From Streptomyces soli (GTDB taxonomy: Bacteria; Actinomycetota; Actinomycetes; Streptomycetales; Streptomycetaceae), in NCBI RefSeq assembly GCF_003999195.1, contig NZ_RJVR01000338.1:1-64000 (forward strand): DNA of 64,000 bases, written 5' to 3'. Positions 1 through 9,712 of the stretch are shown here, piece by piece. The notes beneath the pieces were generated by a model that saw only the letters and a list, made by a program, of their open reading frames with translations, ran no database searches and was not told the DNA's origin. Position 1 is the first letter of the stretch, and each line of letters opens with the position of its first letter. The position numbers and the translations under genes are program-made.

Positions 1-1074
1 GACGCCTGCGGGATCACCGTGGACGGCCAACTCGCCGAGCTGCGACGGCTGTTGTACTGCGGGGAGTGGATCGAGAGCCAGACCCTGCACATCTATCTCC
101 TGCACGCCCCGGACTTCCTCGGCCGCGACAGCGCCATCGACCTCGCCCGCACCCATCGCGCCGAGGTCGAGCGAGGACTGCGGCTGAAGCAGACCGGCAA
201 CGCGCTGATGGAACTGCTCGGCGGCCGGGCCATCCACCCGGTCAACGTCCGGCTCGGCGGCTTCCACCGCACCCCCACCCGTGATGAACTCCGGCCGCTG
301 TACGAGCGATTGAAGCAGGCCATGGACGACGCGTGGGCCACCGTGCGCTGGGTCAGCAGCTTCGACTTCCCCGATGCTCACTGCGACGAGGACTTCCTCG
401 CCCTGGCCGAGCCCGGCCGTTACGCGATCGCCTCGGGCACGCCGACCGTGCTGCCCGGCGACAGCGGGCCACAGCGGACCTTCCCGGTGGGCGATTTCGG
501 CGAGCATGTCGTCGAACGGCAGGTACCCCACTCCACCGCGCTGCAGGCGGAGCTCGACGGCCGCCGCCACCTGACCGGCTCGCTGGCCCGCTACGCCGTC
601 AACAGCCCGCTGCTGTCCCGGCCGGCCCGCCAGGCCGCCCGCGAGGCCGGGCTCGGGCCGGTGTGCCGCAATCCGAACCGCAGCATCGTCGTCCGGGCGG
701 TGGAGGTGGTGTACGCGGTCGACGAGGCCATGCGCATCATCGACGCCTACGAGCCGCCGCCCCGCCCCTCCGTCGACGTACCGCCCCGCGCAGGCACCGG
801 CCACGGCGCCACCGAGGCACCGCGCGGCCTGCTCTACCACCGCTACACGCTCGACGCCGACGGCACAGTGACCGACGCCCGCCTCGTCCCGCCCACCGCT
901 CAAAACCAGGGGGCGATCGAGGAGGACCTGCGCCGCCTCGTACAGGCGGCGATGGACGACGGCGACCCCGGCGACGCCGAACTGACCGCCCTGTGCGAAC
1001 GGGCCATCCGCAACCACGACCCGTGCATCTCCTGCTCCACCCACTTCCTCGAACTAACCGTCGAGCGCACCTGA
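1..1074 (+). CDS. [NiFe]-hydrogenase large (alpha) subunit, C-terminal part, cut by left edge
   Basis: This is the large subunit of a [NiFe]-hydrogenase, which carries the Ni-Fe(CN)2CO active site that splits or forms H2. The frame is open from base 1, so the N-terminal part with the first CxxC ligand pair lies outside the window. The C-terminal ligand motif DPCISCSTHFLEL is present near the end, preceded by LLYCGEWIES and HAPDFLG blocks typical of the group 3 (cytoplasmic, bidirectional or sulfhydrogenase-like) subunits. Group assignment is by recall and is less certain than the family. The protein ends a few residues after the histidine where a maturation protease would normally cut, and no C-terminal extension is obvious. 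A hypD-like stub follows 16 bp downstream, so an original hydrogenase/maturation operon is likely, and its continuation here is broken. Whether the enzyme is functional depends on upstream genes and on maturation genes elsewhere. Confidence 0.88.
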   Translation, partial: DACGITVDGQLAELRRLLYCGEWIESQTLHIYLLHAPDFLGRDSAIDLARTHRAEVERGLRLKQTGNALMELLGGRAIHPVNVRLGGFHRTPTRDELRPLYERLKQAMDDAWATVRWVSSFDFPDAHCDEDFLALAEPGRYAIASGTPTVLPGDSGPQRTFPVGDFGEHVVERQVPHSTALQAELDGRRHLTGSLARYAVNSPLLSRPARQAAREAGLGPVCRNPNRSIVVRAVEVVYAVDEAMRIIDAYEPPPRPSVDVPPRAGTGHGATEAPRGLLYHRYTLDADGTVTDARLVPPTAQNQGAIEEDLRRLVQAAMDDGDPGDAELTALCERAIRNHDPCISCSTHFLELTVERT

Positions 1075-1090
1075 AGGGACCCCGCCCACG

Positions 1091-1297
1091 ATGAAGTACC
1101 TGGAGGAGTACCGCGAACCCGCGCTGGCCCGGCGGTTGCTCGGCGAGCTGGGCCGGACGGCCACCCGAATGCTGTGCCGACGCAGTCCCCGGACCTTGGG
1201 CACGAACGACGCGGTCCTCATCCTGATGGCCGTCGGCGCCGCCGGGGCGATGGCCGGGACCCCGGAACAGGCGAACCGGCTGGCCGTCTCCTCATAA
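1091..1297 (+). pseudogene. hypD: hypD N-terminal stub (hydrogenase maturation), broken
   Basis: HypD is the Fe-S scaffold on which the Fe(CN)2CO part of [NiFe]-hydrogenase centres is built. The first 26 codons (MKYLEEYREPALARRLLG and onward) match the usual HypD start, and a ribosome-binding sequence (AAGGGA) precedes the ATG. After about residue 26 the family sequence is lost: the expected cysteine-rich GGQTH and GPGCPVC regions are absent and the frame ends after 68 codons. Intact HypD is roughly 350-380 residues. The position right after a hydrogenase large subunit supports the call. The remaining residues cannot be assigned. The break probably marks a deletion joining the hydrogenase operon to a helicase fragment immediately downstream. 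Confidence 0.65.
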
Positions 1298-1505
1298 AGC
1301 CAAGGGCCGCGAATGGGCGAATGTGAAGATCGCAGACGACTTTACCCCGCCCAAAGACAGCGATCAGAAGGATGACAACGGCCACCCCGTTCCCGGCCCG
1401 ATCGACGACGCCGAATCCCGCCTCGCGTATGTCGCCGTCACCCGGACCTGCACCCGCCTCGACCTTGGTGGTCTGTCCTGGATCCACCACCACCCCGACG
1501 GAAAC
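1281..1505 (+). pseudogene. UvrD/PcrA-type helicase C-terminal fragment
   Basis: In frame 3 the sequence reads HKAKGREW (from base 1293), then a variable stretch, then SRLAYVAVTRTCTRLDLGG. These are the conserved 'AHKAKGLEW' and motif VI ('YVAxTRA') blocks of superfamily 1 helicases of the UvrD type. Everything upstream (Walker A, motifs II-IV) is missing, and the only preceding open frame (1091-1297) is in a different register and ends at the junction. Motif VI has Thr-Cys in place of the usual Ala-Arg/Lys. I read this as a dead fragment. It is not translated from a plausible start. Confidence 0.6.
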
Positions 1506-2040
1506 CCGTCCATGAGATCCCCTGGTGGGAATCGCCAAACTCGGCGGCCCCTGAAGCAGACTTACCGCCCCGTGGGTCTCGCTGAAGGGTTCGGTTTCCC
1601 TGAACTCATGGGACAAAGCCCCGAACTCCTGTACCGGACCCAGTCACAGGCCACCCCTGACGCCTCCGCCACGCTGACATCCCCTTCGGCGACCACGACC
1701 GGCCGGAAGGTACAACGTGTCTTGTCGCCGCACGGGATCATGGTTCGCCGCTGTATGAGGCACCCGACCGCCCCTCGCCGTCTGCACCGTCCAGGGGCCA
1801 AGATCGTGAGACAAATGTGGCTGGCCCTTGGATGAGACAAGTCAGGAACCCGAGGTCAGGCGATTGGGATGGGCTAGGCGATATCGGAACCTACACCTGT
1901 GTCTGCCGGGGGCTGAGCCGTCCCCGAGGAGTGCTCAGTTTCTGCGCTCAGCATGGCATGCGAGGGCAGGCGCCGGAGGGTGGTTCGCCGAGCCGAGACC
2001 CGTGGCGTCGCTCACCGCCGGGCACCGCCATACTGGGAAC
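1506..2040. other. Gap with no recognisable gene
   Basis: About 530 bases between the helicase fragment and rpe. Open frames exist on both strands, but none shows family motifs or a convincing start, and base composition at third positions does not favour one frame. The last 100 bases presumably hold the rpe promoter. No hairpin or repeat stood out. Confidence 0.5.
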
Positions 2041-2706
2041 ATGGCCGTGCAGATCAACCCCAGCATCCTGTCAGCCGACTTCGCGCGCCTCGCCGAGGAA
2101 GCACGGGCGGTCGAGGGCGCCGACTGGCTCCACGTCGACGTGATGGACAACCACTTCGTCCCCAACCTCACCATCGGTGTGCCGGTCGTCGAATCGCTGA
2201 GCAGGGCGACCGAGACCCCGCTGGACTGCCACCTGATGATCGAGGACCCGGACCGCTGGGCCCCGGCCTACATCGAGGCGGGCGCCGGCTCCGTCACCTT
2301 CCACGTCGAGGCCGCCGCCGCCCCCGTACGGCTGGCGCGCGAGATCCGCGCCAAGGGCGCCAGGGCCTCGATGGCGCTGAAGCCGGCCACCCCGATCGAG
2401 CCGTACGAGGACCTGCTGCCCGAGCTGGACATGCTGCTGATCATGACCGTCGAGCCCGGTTTCGGCGGCCAGGCCTTCCTCGACATCATGCTGCCGAAGA
2501 TCCGCCGGGCCCGCCGCCTCATCGACCAGCACGGCCTCCAGCTGTGGCTCCAGGTGGACGGCGGCGTCTCCGCGTCGACCATCGAGCGCTGCGCCGAGGC
2601 CGGTGCCGATGTCTTTGTCGCCGGGTCGGCCGTCTACGGCGCAGAGGACCCGGCAGAGGCCGTACGTGGCTTGCGCAAGCAGGCCGCCGCGGCCTGCGCC
2701 CACTGA
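2041..2706 (+). CDS. rpe: Ribulose-phosphate 3-epimerase
   Basis: This enzyme interconverts D-ribulose 5-phosphate and D-xylulose 5-phosphate in the cytosolic pentose phosphate pathway. The 221-residue length is normal for the family. Visible signatures along the TIM barrel are NPSILSADF at the N-terminus, [12 protein letters not shown] (metal-binding His and Asp), [10 protein letters not shown], the PGFGGQ phosphate/metal loop and the C-terminal [18 protein letters not shown] phosphate-binding segment. The ATG at 2041 places [14 protein letters not shown] at the very start, which fits homologues; the longer open frame upstream lacks family sequence. The gene is followed 70 bp downstream by a co-directional SorC-type regulator. 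Confidence 0.95.
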   Translation: MAVQINPSILSADFARLAEEARAVEGADWLHVDVMDNHFVPNLTIGVPVVESLSRATETPLDCHLMIEDPDRWAPAYIEAGAGSVTFHVEAAAAPVRLAREIRAKGARASMALKPATPIEPYEDLLPELDMLLIMTVEPGFGGQAFLDIMLPKIRRARRLIDQHGLQLWLQVDGGVSASTIERCAEAGADVFVAGSAVYGAEDPAEAVRGLRKQAAAACAH

Positions 2707-2776
2707 GACCGGACCACACGGGCTACGTGCCCGTAACCTCTCGCGATCGTGCGAGGATGAGCGCGGAGCCGATCAG

Positions 2777-3811
2777 ATGGGCAAACGGGAGAGCGACGTG
2801 ACCACAGGCCGCACGCAGGTGCGCATGGGCCCAGGAGAGATGGTCCAGGCGGCAGCGATGGCTCGCCGCTTCTACCTGGAAGGCAAATCCAAGATCCAGA
2901 TCGCCGAGGAGTTCGGCGTGAGCCGCTTCAAGGTGGCCCGGGTCCTGGAGACCGCCCTCGAGCGCGATCTCGTACGCATCGAGATCCGCGTCCCCGCCGA
3001 GCTCGACGCCGAACGCTCCGACGCGCTCCGCGCCCGCTACGGTCTGCGGCACGCCGTCGTCGTGGAGTCCCCGGCCGACGAGAGCGACGGCCCCGACCCG
3101 GAGAACCTCGGCGCCGTCGCCGCCGACCTGCTCGGCGAACTGGTCAACGAGGGCGACGTCCTCGGCCTCGCCTGGGGCCGCTCCATCATCACCATGGCCA
3201 ACGCCCTCGACCGGCTGCCCCCCTGCACCGTCGTCCAGCTCACCGGTGTCTACGACGCAGGCACCGCCGACCGCGGCTCCGTCGAGGCCGTCCGCACCGC
3301 CGCCGCCGTATCCGGTGGCGAGGCACACCCCATGTACGCCCCCATGGTGCTCGGCGACGCGACGACCGCTGCCGCTCTGCGCGCGCAGAGTGGCATCGCC
3401 GCCGCCATGAGCTACTTCGACAAGGTCACCGTCGCCGTGGTCTCTGTCGGCTCCTGGGAGGCGGGCATCTCCACGGTGCATGACGCCCTGACCGACAAGG
3501 AACGCGAGCACTACGCCTCCCTCGGCGTCGCCGCCGAGATGTCCTCCCACCTCTTCGACGCCCAGGGCCGCCGCATCGGCCGCGACCTCGGCGAACGCTG
3601 CATCACCATCGAGGCGGACCGGCTGCGCCGCATCCCCGAAGTGCTCGCCATCGCGGGCGGCCGCCGAAAGGGCGGCGCCATCGACGCCGTCCTTCGGTCC
3701 GGCCTGGTCACCAGCCTCGTCACCGACACCGCGGCAGCGGATTACCTTCTGCATTCCACCGATCCGCTGTCGCGGGCCGCCCTCGACCGCGCCGACCCCG
3801 ACGGGTCGTAA
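2777..3811 (+). CDS. SorC/DeoR-type sugar-binding transcriptional regulator
   Basis: A one-component regulator with an N-terminal helix-turn-helix (residues about 25-65; ARRFYLEGKSKIQIAEEFGV and SRFKVARVLE) and a SorC/CggR-type effector domain that binds phosphorylated sugars. The effector-domain blocks GLAWGRSIITMANAL and the C-terminal AGGRRKGGAIDAVLRSGLV with VTDTAAADYLL are clear. It lies just after rpe, so a pentose-phosphate ligand is a reasonable guess, but that is inference. Two starts are possible: ATG 2777, used here with GGAG upstream, and GTG 2798, preceded by GGGAGAG at close spacing. Both lie upstream of the helix-turn-helix. Confidence 0.9.
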   Translation: MGKRESDVTTGRTQVRMGPGEMVQAAAMARRFYLEGKSKIQIAEEFGVSRFKVARVLETALERDLVRIEIRVPAELDAERSDALRARYGLRHAVVVESPADESDGPDPENLGAVAADLLGELVNEGDVLGLAWGRSIITMANALDRLPPCTVVQLTGVYDAGTADRGSVEAVRTAAAVSGGEAHPMYAPMVLGDATTAAALRAQSGIAAAMSYFDKVTVAVVSVGSWEAGISTVHDALTDKEREHYASLGVAAEMSSHLFDAQGRRIGRDLGERCITIEADRLRRIPEVLAIAGGRRKGGAIDAVLRSGLVTSLVTDTAAADYLLHSTDPLSRAALDRADPDGS

Positions 3812-3847
3812 CGGCCCTCGCCGCGGGCCCTGTGGGAGCATCGCCGC

Positions 3848-4246
3848 ATGTCCCCACGGTCCGTGCCCGGTGCCCTGCTGGCGTGCCTGCTGCTGTTGAT
3901 CGGCGGCTGCGCCGCCCAGGGCAGCGACACCGGAACCGGCCCGACGGCAGCCACGACCACCTCGGTGACCGCGACGGCGGTCGGCGAGACGCAGCTGCCC
4001 GCCGAGGCCCGCGCGACGCTGAAGCTGATCGACGCAGGCGGCCCGTTCCCGTACGCCAAGGACGGCGCGGTCTTCGGCAACTTCGAGGGGCTGTTGCCCG
4101 GCCGGAAGCGCGGCTATTACCACGAGTACACGGTGCGCACGCCGGGGGAGCGCGATCGCGGCGCCCGCCGCATGGTGACGGGCGAGGGCGGCGAGTACTA
4201 CTACACCGACGACCACTACGGCTCTTTCAAGGCGGTTCTGCGATGA
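3848..4246 (+). CDS. Secreted lipoprotein ribonuclease, RNase Sa/barnase family
   Basis: A guanyl-preferring endoribonuclease of the microbial RNase (barnase/RNase Sa/T1) superfamily. Residues 1-20 are a signal sequence ending in a lipobox (LLIGG-Cys21), so the enzyme is predicted to be exported and lipid-anchored. A Thr/Ala-rich linker leads to the catalytic domain from about residue 50. It keeps the family's PFPY, YYHEYTV, RRMVTGE and DHYGSF blocks. Aligned by eye with RNase Sa, Glu93, Arg108 and His123 correspond to catalytic Glu54, Arg69 and His85. RNase Sa has one disulfide, but both its cysteines are absent here. The stop codon overlaps the start of a barstar-type inhibitor gene, the usual arrangement for protecting the producer's own RNA. 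Confidence 0.88.
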   Translation: MSPRSVPGALLACLLLLIGGCAAQGSDTGTGPTAATTTSVTATAVGETQLPAEARATLKLIDAGGPFPYAKDGAVFGNFEGLLPGRKRGYYHEYTVRTPGERDRGARRMVTGEGGEYYYTDDHYGSFKAVLR

Positions 4247-4671
4247 CGAAAGCCCTGCTCGCCGTGCTCGACGGCAGCGCGCCGCCCGCCGTGCTGCCCT
4301 GGTCCGTGGCCGAGCTGTCGGCTCCGAAGGCGCAGGAGGCGGCGCGGGCGGCCGGGTGGCGTACGGACCTGCTCGACCTGACCGGGGTGCGGGACAAGCC
4401 GGGGTTCATGGACCGGTGCGCGGCGGACCTGCGGTTGCCGGACTACTTCGGGCGCAACTGGGACGCGCTGGACGAGTGCCTGGGCGACCCGAGCTGGTGG
4501 CCGGAGCAGGATGCCGCCGGGTGGCTCGTGCTCGTACGGGGGTGGCAGGAGTACGCGGCGGAGCACCCGCATGACTGGGTCATCGCCGAGCAGATCCTCG
4601 CGGACGCGGTCAGCGACGGCGCGTGCGTCGCCGTCCTCCTGGAGGAACCGGCAGGCGGCGGACAGGGATGA
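4243..4671 (+). CDS. Barstar family ribonuclease inhibitor
   Basis: A cytoplasmic inhibitor that plugs the active site of barnase-type RNases. The 142-residue protein holds the barstar core with LDLTGVRDKPGFMDRCAADL, LPDYFGRNWDALDECLGD and DWVIAEQIL. The acidic FGRNWDALDE helix is the RNase-binding face in barstar. It is longer than classical barstar (about 90 residues) because of an N-terminal extension of roughly 35-40 residues, as in many actinobacterial members. The ATG at 4243 overlaps the RNase stop codon (ATGA), so the two genes should be translated together. A long hairpin begins at the stop codon. Confidence 0.9.
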   Translation: MTKALLAVLDGSAPPAVLPWSVAELSAPKAQEAARAAGWRTDLLDLTGVRDKPGFMDRCAADLRLPDYFGRNWDALDECLGDPSWWPEQDAAGWLVLVRGWQEYAAEHPHDWVIAEQILADAVSDGACVAVLLEEPAGGGQG

Positions 4672-4711
4672 GCCCGGCGGCGGCCCCTCGTGACGGGGCC
4701 GCGGCCGGGCT
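4671..4711. terminator. Strong hairpin between convergent barstar and yceI-like genes
   Basis: A 17-bp inverted repeat with one mismatch (arms 4671-4687 and 4695-4711, loop of 7 nt) starts on the last base of the barstar stop codon. It sits between convergent genes and is a likely bidirectional transcription terminator. There is no T-tract, as is common in Streptomyces. Confidence 0.75.
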
Positions 4712-4761
4712 GTTGGTCCGGGGCAGGCATGCTCCGTTCACACCGTGCCCCGGAGCTCGGA

Positions 4762-5313
4762 TCAAGCGGGCAGGCGGGTGAAGCGCGCGGTGATGGCGAG
4801 GGTCGAGATGTCCTTCATGGTGCCGAGCTGATTCCACGTCACGCCGAAGTCCTTGCGGTTGACGAGGAGGCCGGCGGTGAGTGTGACCGCATCCGCCGTG
4901 GCCTCGGTCGCCTCTGCGGTGAAGGCGAGCGGACCGCTGGCGCCGGCCACCGTCAGTTCGCCCGCGACCTCGACGGTCCCCTTGCCGCTCGGGGCGACGC
5001 CGGTCGCGGTGAAGGTGATCGACGGGTGGTTGTCGACGTCGAAGAAGTCGGCCGAGCGCAGGTGGATGTCGCGCTTCTTGTGCTTGGTGTCCACGGAAGC
5101 GGCGTCGATCGTCAAGGTGCCGTGGGCGGAACCGCCGGGGAGCACTTCACCCTCTCCGCTGATCTTCGTGAAGGTGCCCTTGACGTTGACCAGACCCCAG
5201 ATCGACTTGTGCTCGAAGGCGACTGTGGAGCCGGCCGGGTCGAGGGTCCAGCGGCCGGGAGCGACGTCGGTCAGGGGTATGGCGTGCCGGGAACCAGCGG
5301 TGGTGTCGGACAT
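4762..5313 (-). CDS. YceI family protein (isoprenoid-binding-type beta-barrel)
   Basis: A 183-residue YceI-domain protein. The family forms a lipocalin-like barrel that binds polyisoprenoid or other amphiphilic molecules. The typical path is visible: GRWTLDPAGSTVAFEHKS at the start, VKGTF, VDTKHKKRDIHLRSADFFDV in the middle and VNRKDFGVTWN near the end. No signal peptide is evident, so it is probably cytoplasmic like many actinobacterial members. It is divergent from a MarR regulator, with an AT-rich, repeat-bearing intergenic region, so control by that regulator is likely. Physiological ligand unknown. Confidence 0.9.
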   Translation of the reverse strand: MSDTTAGSRHAIPLTDVAPGRWTLDPAGSTVAFEHKSIWGLVNVKGTFTKISGEGEVLPGGSAHGTLTIDAASVDTKHKKRDIHLRSADFFDVDNHPSITFTATGVAPSGKGTVEVAGELTVAGASGPLAFTAEATEATADAVTLTAGLLVNRKDFGVTWNQLGTMKDISTLAITARFTRLPA

Positions 5314-5378
5314 GGTCGATCGTGCCTTCCGTGACGCGGGCGAGCGGAGCAGGAGTTCGATTGAGTTTTCAATGGAAA

Positions 5379-5412
5379 GATATCTATTAGGTAGCTGCCG
5401 AGATAATAGCTG
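5379..5412. promoter_or_regulatory. AT-rich repeat region between yceI-like and marR genes, candidate MarR operator
   Basis: An unusually AT-rich patch in a GC-rich genome. It contains an inverted pair CTATTA (5384-5389) / TAATAG (5404-5409), a GATATC palindrome at 5379-5384, and a direct repeat TAGCTG at 5392-5397 and 5407-5412, exactly 15 bp apart. Its position between divergent starts suggests the promoters and operator for both genes. Confidence 0.55.
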
Positions 5413-5473
5413 GCTGAGTTACCCTCGGCAAGGGCGATGACCTCGCACAAGACGACAGGACGGGAGCCAGGAC

Positions 5474-5992
5474 ATGGGGGAGCCGACGCGGCTTGAGGAC
5501 GAGGCGGGGGTCTGTCCCGGGGCCGAGGAGGTCGAGGTGCTGCGCCGCTGGCGCGTCATCGACGGCGGCCTCCGGCGGATCACCGATCAGCTGCTGGCCG
5601 ACGTCCACGACGAGGTCGGCCTGCCGCCGTCGGAGCTCCACGTGGTGTGCTTCCTGGCCGAGTCCCCGGAGCAGGCGGCCCCGATGCGGCAGCTCTCCGA
5701 GCTCCTCGGCTTCTCCACCGCGGGAACCACGGGAGTGGTCGACCGCCTCGCCGACGCCGGTCTGGTCGAGCGTCGCCCGTCCCGTACGGACCGCCGCGTC
5801 ACCTTCGCGGCCCTGACGGAGCTGGGCCGGCGCACCGCGTCCGCCGCCGTCGGCGTGCTGGCGGAGGCAGTGCGCCGGCGGATCGCCGAACCGCTGGGCG
5901 ACGACGGCTTCGCCGCTCTCGAGGCCGCCGTCGGCTCCCTCGGTGGCGGCAGCGAACCCGAGGCCGGATGCCCGCGCTCCAGCGCGTGCTGA
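5474..5992 (+). CDS. MarR family transcriptional regulator
   Basis: A 172-residue winged-helix regulator of the MarR type. The DNA-binding region runs from about residue 55 to 120: MRQLSELLGFSTAGTTGVVDRLADAGLVERRPSRTDRRVTF covers the recognition helix and wing, including the DRR turn. Such dimers usually repress their own gene and a divergent neighbour and release DNA on binding small phenolic or oxidised ligands. Here the divergent neighbour is a YceI-like gene. The ATG at 5474 has GGGAG upstream. The N-terminus is extended and carries no recognised domain. Confidence 0.88.
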   Translation: MGEPTRLEDEAGVCPGAEEVEVLRRWRVIDGGLRRITDQLLADVHDEVGLPPSELHVVCFLAESPEQAAPMRQLSELLGFSTAGTTGVVDRLADAGLVERRPSRTDRRVTFAALTELGRRTASAAVGVLAEAVRRRIAEPLGDDGFAALEAAVGSLGGGSEPEAGCPRSSAC

Positions 5993-6229
5993 GGGCTTAC
6001 GCCTCGCGCTACGAAGCGCGGTGCCGCACCGCACGGTTGCACAACCGGCCGTCGGCGGAAGCCTGTTGCTCGACGCCGCGCGAGATGTACGCGCAGCAGA
6101 GGCCGGTGACGTCGTCCACGACGAAGGCGACGTTGGGTGCCGCGAAAGCAGAGGGTCAACGACGGGGTGCCCAAAAGACCCTGGATCAGGGGGGTTGCGG
6201 GCCGTCCGACGACGGGTTTGGCTGTCCCC
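5993..6229. other. Gap with a possible minus-strand oxidoreductase fragment
   Basis: The minus strand, from about 6137 down to a stop near 6000, reads PNVAFVVDDVTGLCCAYISR. This resembles a core strand of pyridoxamine-phosphate-oxidase-like (PPOX) F420/FMN proteins, with no start and no remaining domain. It may be a decayed fragment or chance. The promoter of the ABC exporter gene should lie here. Confidence 0.3.
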
Positions 6230-8023
6230 ATGCAGCGACCGGTTTCCGTCCCTCGGCAGCAGTTCGGCACTCTGGATCACCGCTACCGGGGCGAACATCC
6301 GGTGCGTACGCTGGGCTATCTTTTTCGGCCCGACCGGGGCCGACTGCTCCTGGCCATCGCCGCCTTCGTCGTCAAACACAGCCCCGTATGGCTGCTTCCC
6401 CTCATCACCGCCAACATCATCGACGTGGTCGTCCAGCACGGCCCGGAGTCCGGTCTCTGGTTCAACGCGATAGCGCTGCTTGTCATCCTGTTGCTCAACT
6501 ACCCGCTGCATCTGCTGTACGTCCGCTGCGTGGGCAGCAGCGTCCGCCGCATGGGCACTACTCTGCGCGACGCGCTCTGCCGACGCATGCAGCAGCTCTC
6601 CATCGGCTATCACGCCCGCACCAGCGCCGGGGTGTTGCAGGCCAAGGTGATCCGGGACGTGGAGACGATCGAGCAGGGGATCCAGCAGTGCGCCGACATG
6701 GGCCTGGCCGCGGTCACCACCCTGATCGGCGGGCTCGTCGTCATCGGCATACGTGTGCCGTCCTTCCTGCCGGTCTTCCTGGTCGTCGTGCCCGTGGCCG
6801 GGGTGCTGGTGATGCGGCTGAGGGGCCGGCTGCGCAGTCACAACGAGTCCTTCCGCCAGGAGGTGGAGCGGCTCTCCTCCCGGGTCGGCGAGATGACCAG
6901 CCTGATCCCCATCACCCGGGCCCACGGCCTGGAGCGGACGGCGCTGAGCCGGGTCGACGGCTCACTGCGCCAGGTCTTCGTCGCCGGCCTGCGCCTTGAT
7001 CTGGTCAACGGCCGGTTCGGCGCGCTGGCCTGGATCCTGCTCAACACGCTGGGCGTGGCCTGCCTCGCCGGATCCGCACTGGTCTCGTACCACGGCTGGC
7101 TGCCCATCACCGCGGGCGACGTCGTCATGCTCAGCGCCTTCTTCACCGTCCTCACCGGCTCGGTGACCACCCTGCTCGGCCTCACCCCCGTCATCAGCAG
7201 GGCCCTGGAATCGGTGCGTTCCGCGGGCGAGGTGCTCCAGGCGCCGGACCTGGAGAACAACGCGGGCAAGGCCCAGGTCGAGCACGTCCGGGGCCGCATC
7301 GACTTCGAGGGCGCCGGCTTCTCGTACGAGGGCACAGACGGGCCGGCCGTCGAGGACTTCAGCCTCAGCGCCCGCCCCGGCGAGACCGTCGCGCTGGTCG
7401 GCGCCTCCGGTGCGGGCAAGTCGACCGTGCTCAACCTCCTCATCGGCTTCATCCGGCCGACCTCGGGGCGCATCCGGCTCGACGGCACGGACATGGCCAC
7501 CCTCGACCTGCGCAGCTACCGCCGCTTCCTGTCGGTCGTCCCGCAGGAGTCGATCCTCTTCGAGGGCTCCATCCGGGAGAACGTCACCTACGGAATGCCC
7601 GACACCGACGAGCACCGGGTGCGCGACGCGCTGCGCGACGCCAACGCCCTGGAGTTCGTCGAGCAGTTGCCTCAGGGCCTGGACACCGTCGTCGGCGAAC
7701 GGGGCGCCCGCCTGTCCGGCGGCCAGAAACAGCGCCTCGCGATCGCCCGCGCCCTCATCCGCGACCCCCGGATCCTCATCCTCGACGAGGCCACCTCGGC
7801 CCTCGACACCCGCTCCGAGGCCCTGGTCCAGCAGGCCCTCGCCCGCCTTGTCCGGGGCCGCACTGTCTTCGTCGTCGCCCACCGGCTCTCCACGATCCAG
7901 GGCGCCGACCGGATCGTGGTCATGGACGCGGGACGGATCGCCGAGGTCGGCACCCACGAGGACCTGCTGCGTCGCGGGGGCGTCTACGCCGGACTGCAAC
8001 CGGCCGGCAGCTCATTTGGCTGA
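6230..8023 (+). CDS. ABC transporter, fused permease and ATPase (exporter half-transporter)
   Basis: A roughly 597-residue type IV (ABCB-like) half-transporter, expected to work as a homodimer in the membrane. Residues about 25-300 form the six-helix transmembrane domain. The nucleotide-binding domain follows with Walker A GASGAGKST, the Q-loop PQESILFEGS, signature LSGGQKQR, Walker B ILILDEATSALD and the switch histidine in VVAHRLSTI. Substrate cannot be read from the sequence. The start at 6230 (MQRPVSVPRQQFG) is chosen because the upstream 31 codons of the open frame do not look coding; its ribosome-binding site is weak. The preceding marR gene is co-directional, with a 237-bp gap. Confidence 0.88.
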   Translation: MQRPVSVPRQQFGTLDHRYRGEHPVRTLGYLFRPDRGRLLLAIAAFVVKHSPVWLLPLITANIIDVVVQHGPESGLWFNAIALLVILLLNYPLHLLYVRCVGSSVRRMGTTLRDALCRRMQQLSIGYHARTSAGVLQAKVIRDVETIEQGIQQCADMGLAAVTTLIGGLVVIGIRVPSFLPVFLVVVPVAGVLVMRLRGRLRSHNESFRQEVERLSSRVGEMTSLIPITRAHGLERTALSRVDGSLRQVFVAGLRLDLVNGRFGALAWILLNTLGVACLAGSALVSYHGWLPITAGDVVMLSAFFTVLTGSVTTLLGLTPVISRALESVRSAGEVLQAPDLENNAGKAQVEHVRGRIDFEGAGFSYEGTDGPAVEDFSLSARPGETVALVGASGAGKSTVLNLLIGFIRPTSGRIRLDGTDMATLDLRSYRRFLSVVPQESILFEGSIRENVTYGMPDTDEHRVRDALRDANALEFVEQLPQGLDTVVGERGARLSGGQKQRLAIARALIRDPRILILDEATSALDTRSEALVQQALARLVRGRTVFVVAHRLSTIQGADRIVVMDAGRIAEVGTHEDLLRRGGVYAGLQPAGSSFG

Positions 8024-8116
8024 ATCGACAAGCAGCCCGCCGAGTACCTGGTGGAAGGCACACACATGGCGGCGGTGGTTCGCCAGGAGGTGGTGACATC
8101 GGCGATGATGGCGTAG

Positions 8117-9622
<1,506 letters not shown>

Positions 9623-9712
9623 TGACGGTGGATCAGCAACGCGGCAGCCGTTCCATTCGGCTCGGGCCGAAGGAATGGCCGTCGCGGTCCAGTGCCTGAT
9701 GCCATGGCGGGC

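Noticed and set aside
1506-1835. Continuation of the helicase-fragment frame up to 1835
   Set aside because: After HHHPDGNP the residues no longer match any helicase and the composition is not coding-like; treated as non-coding.
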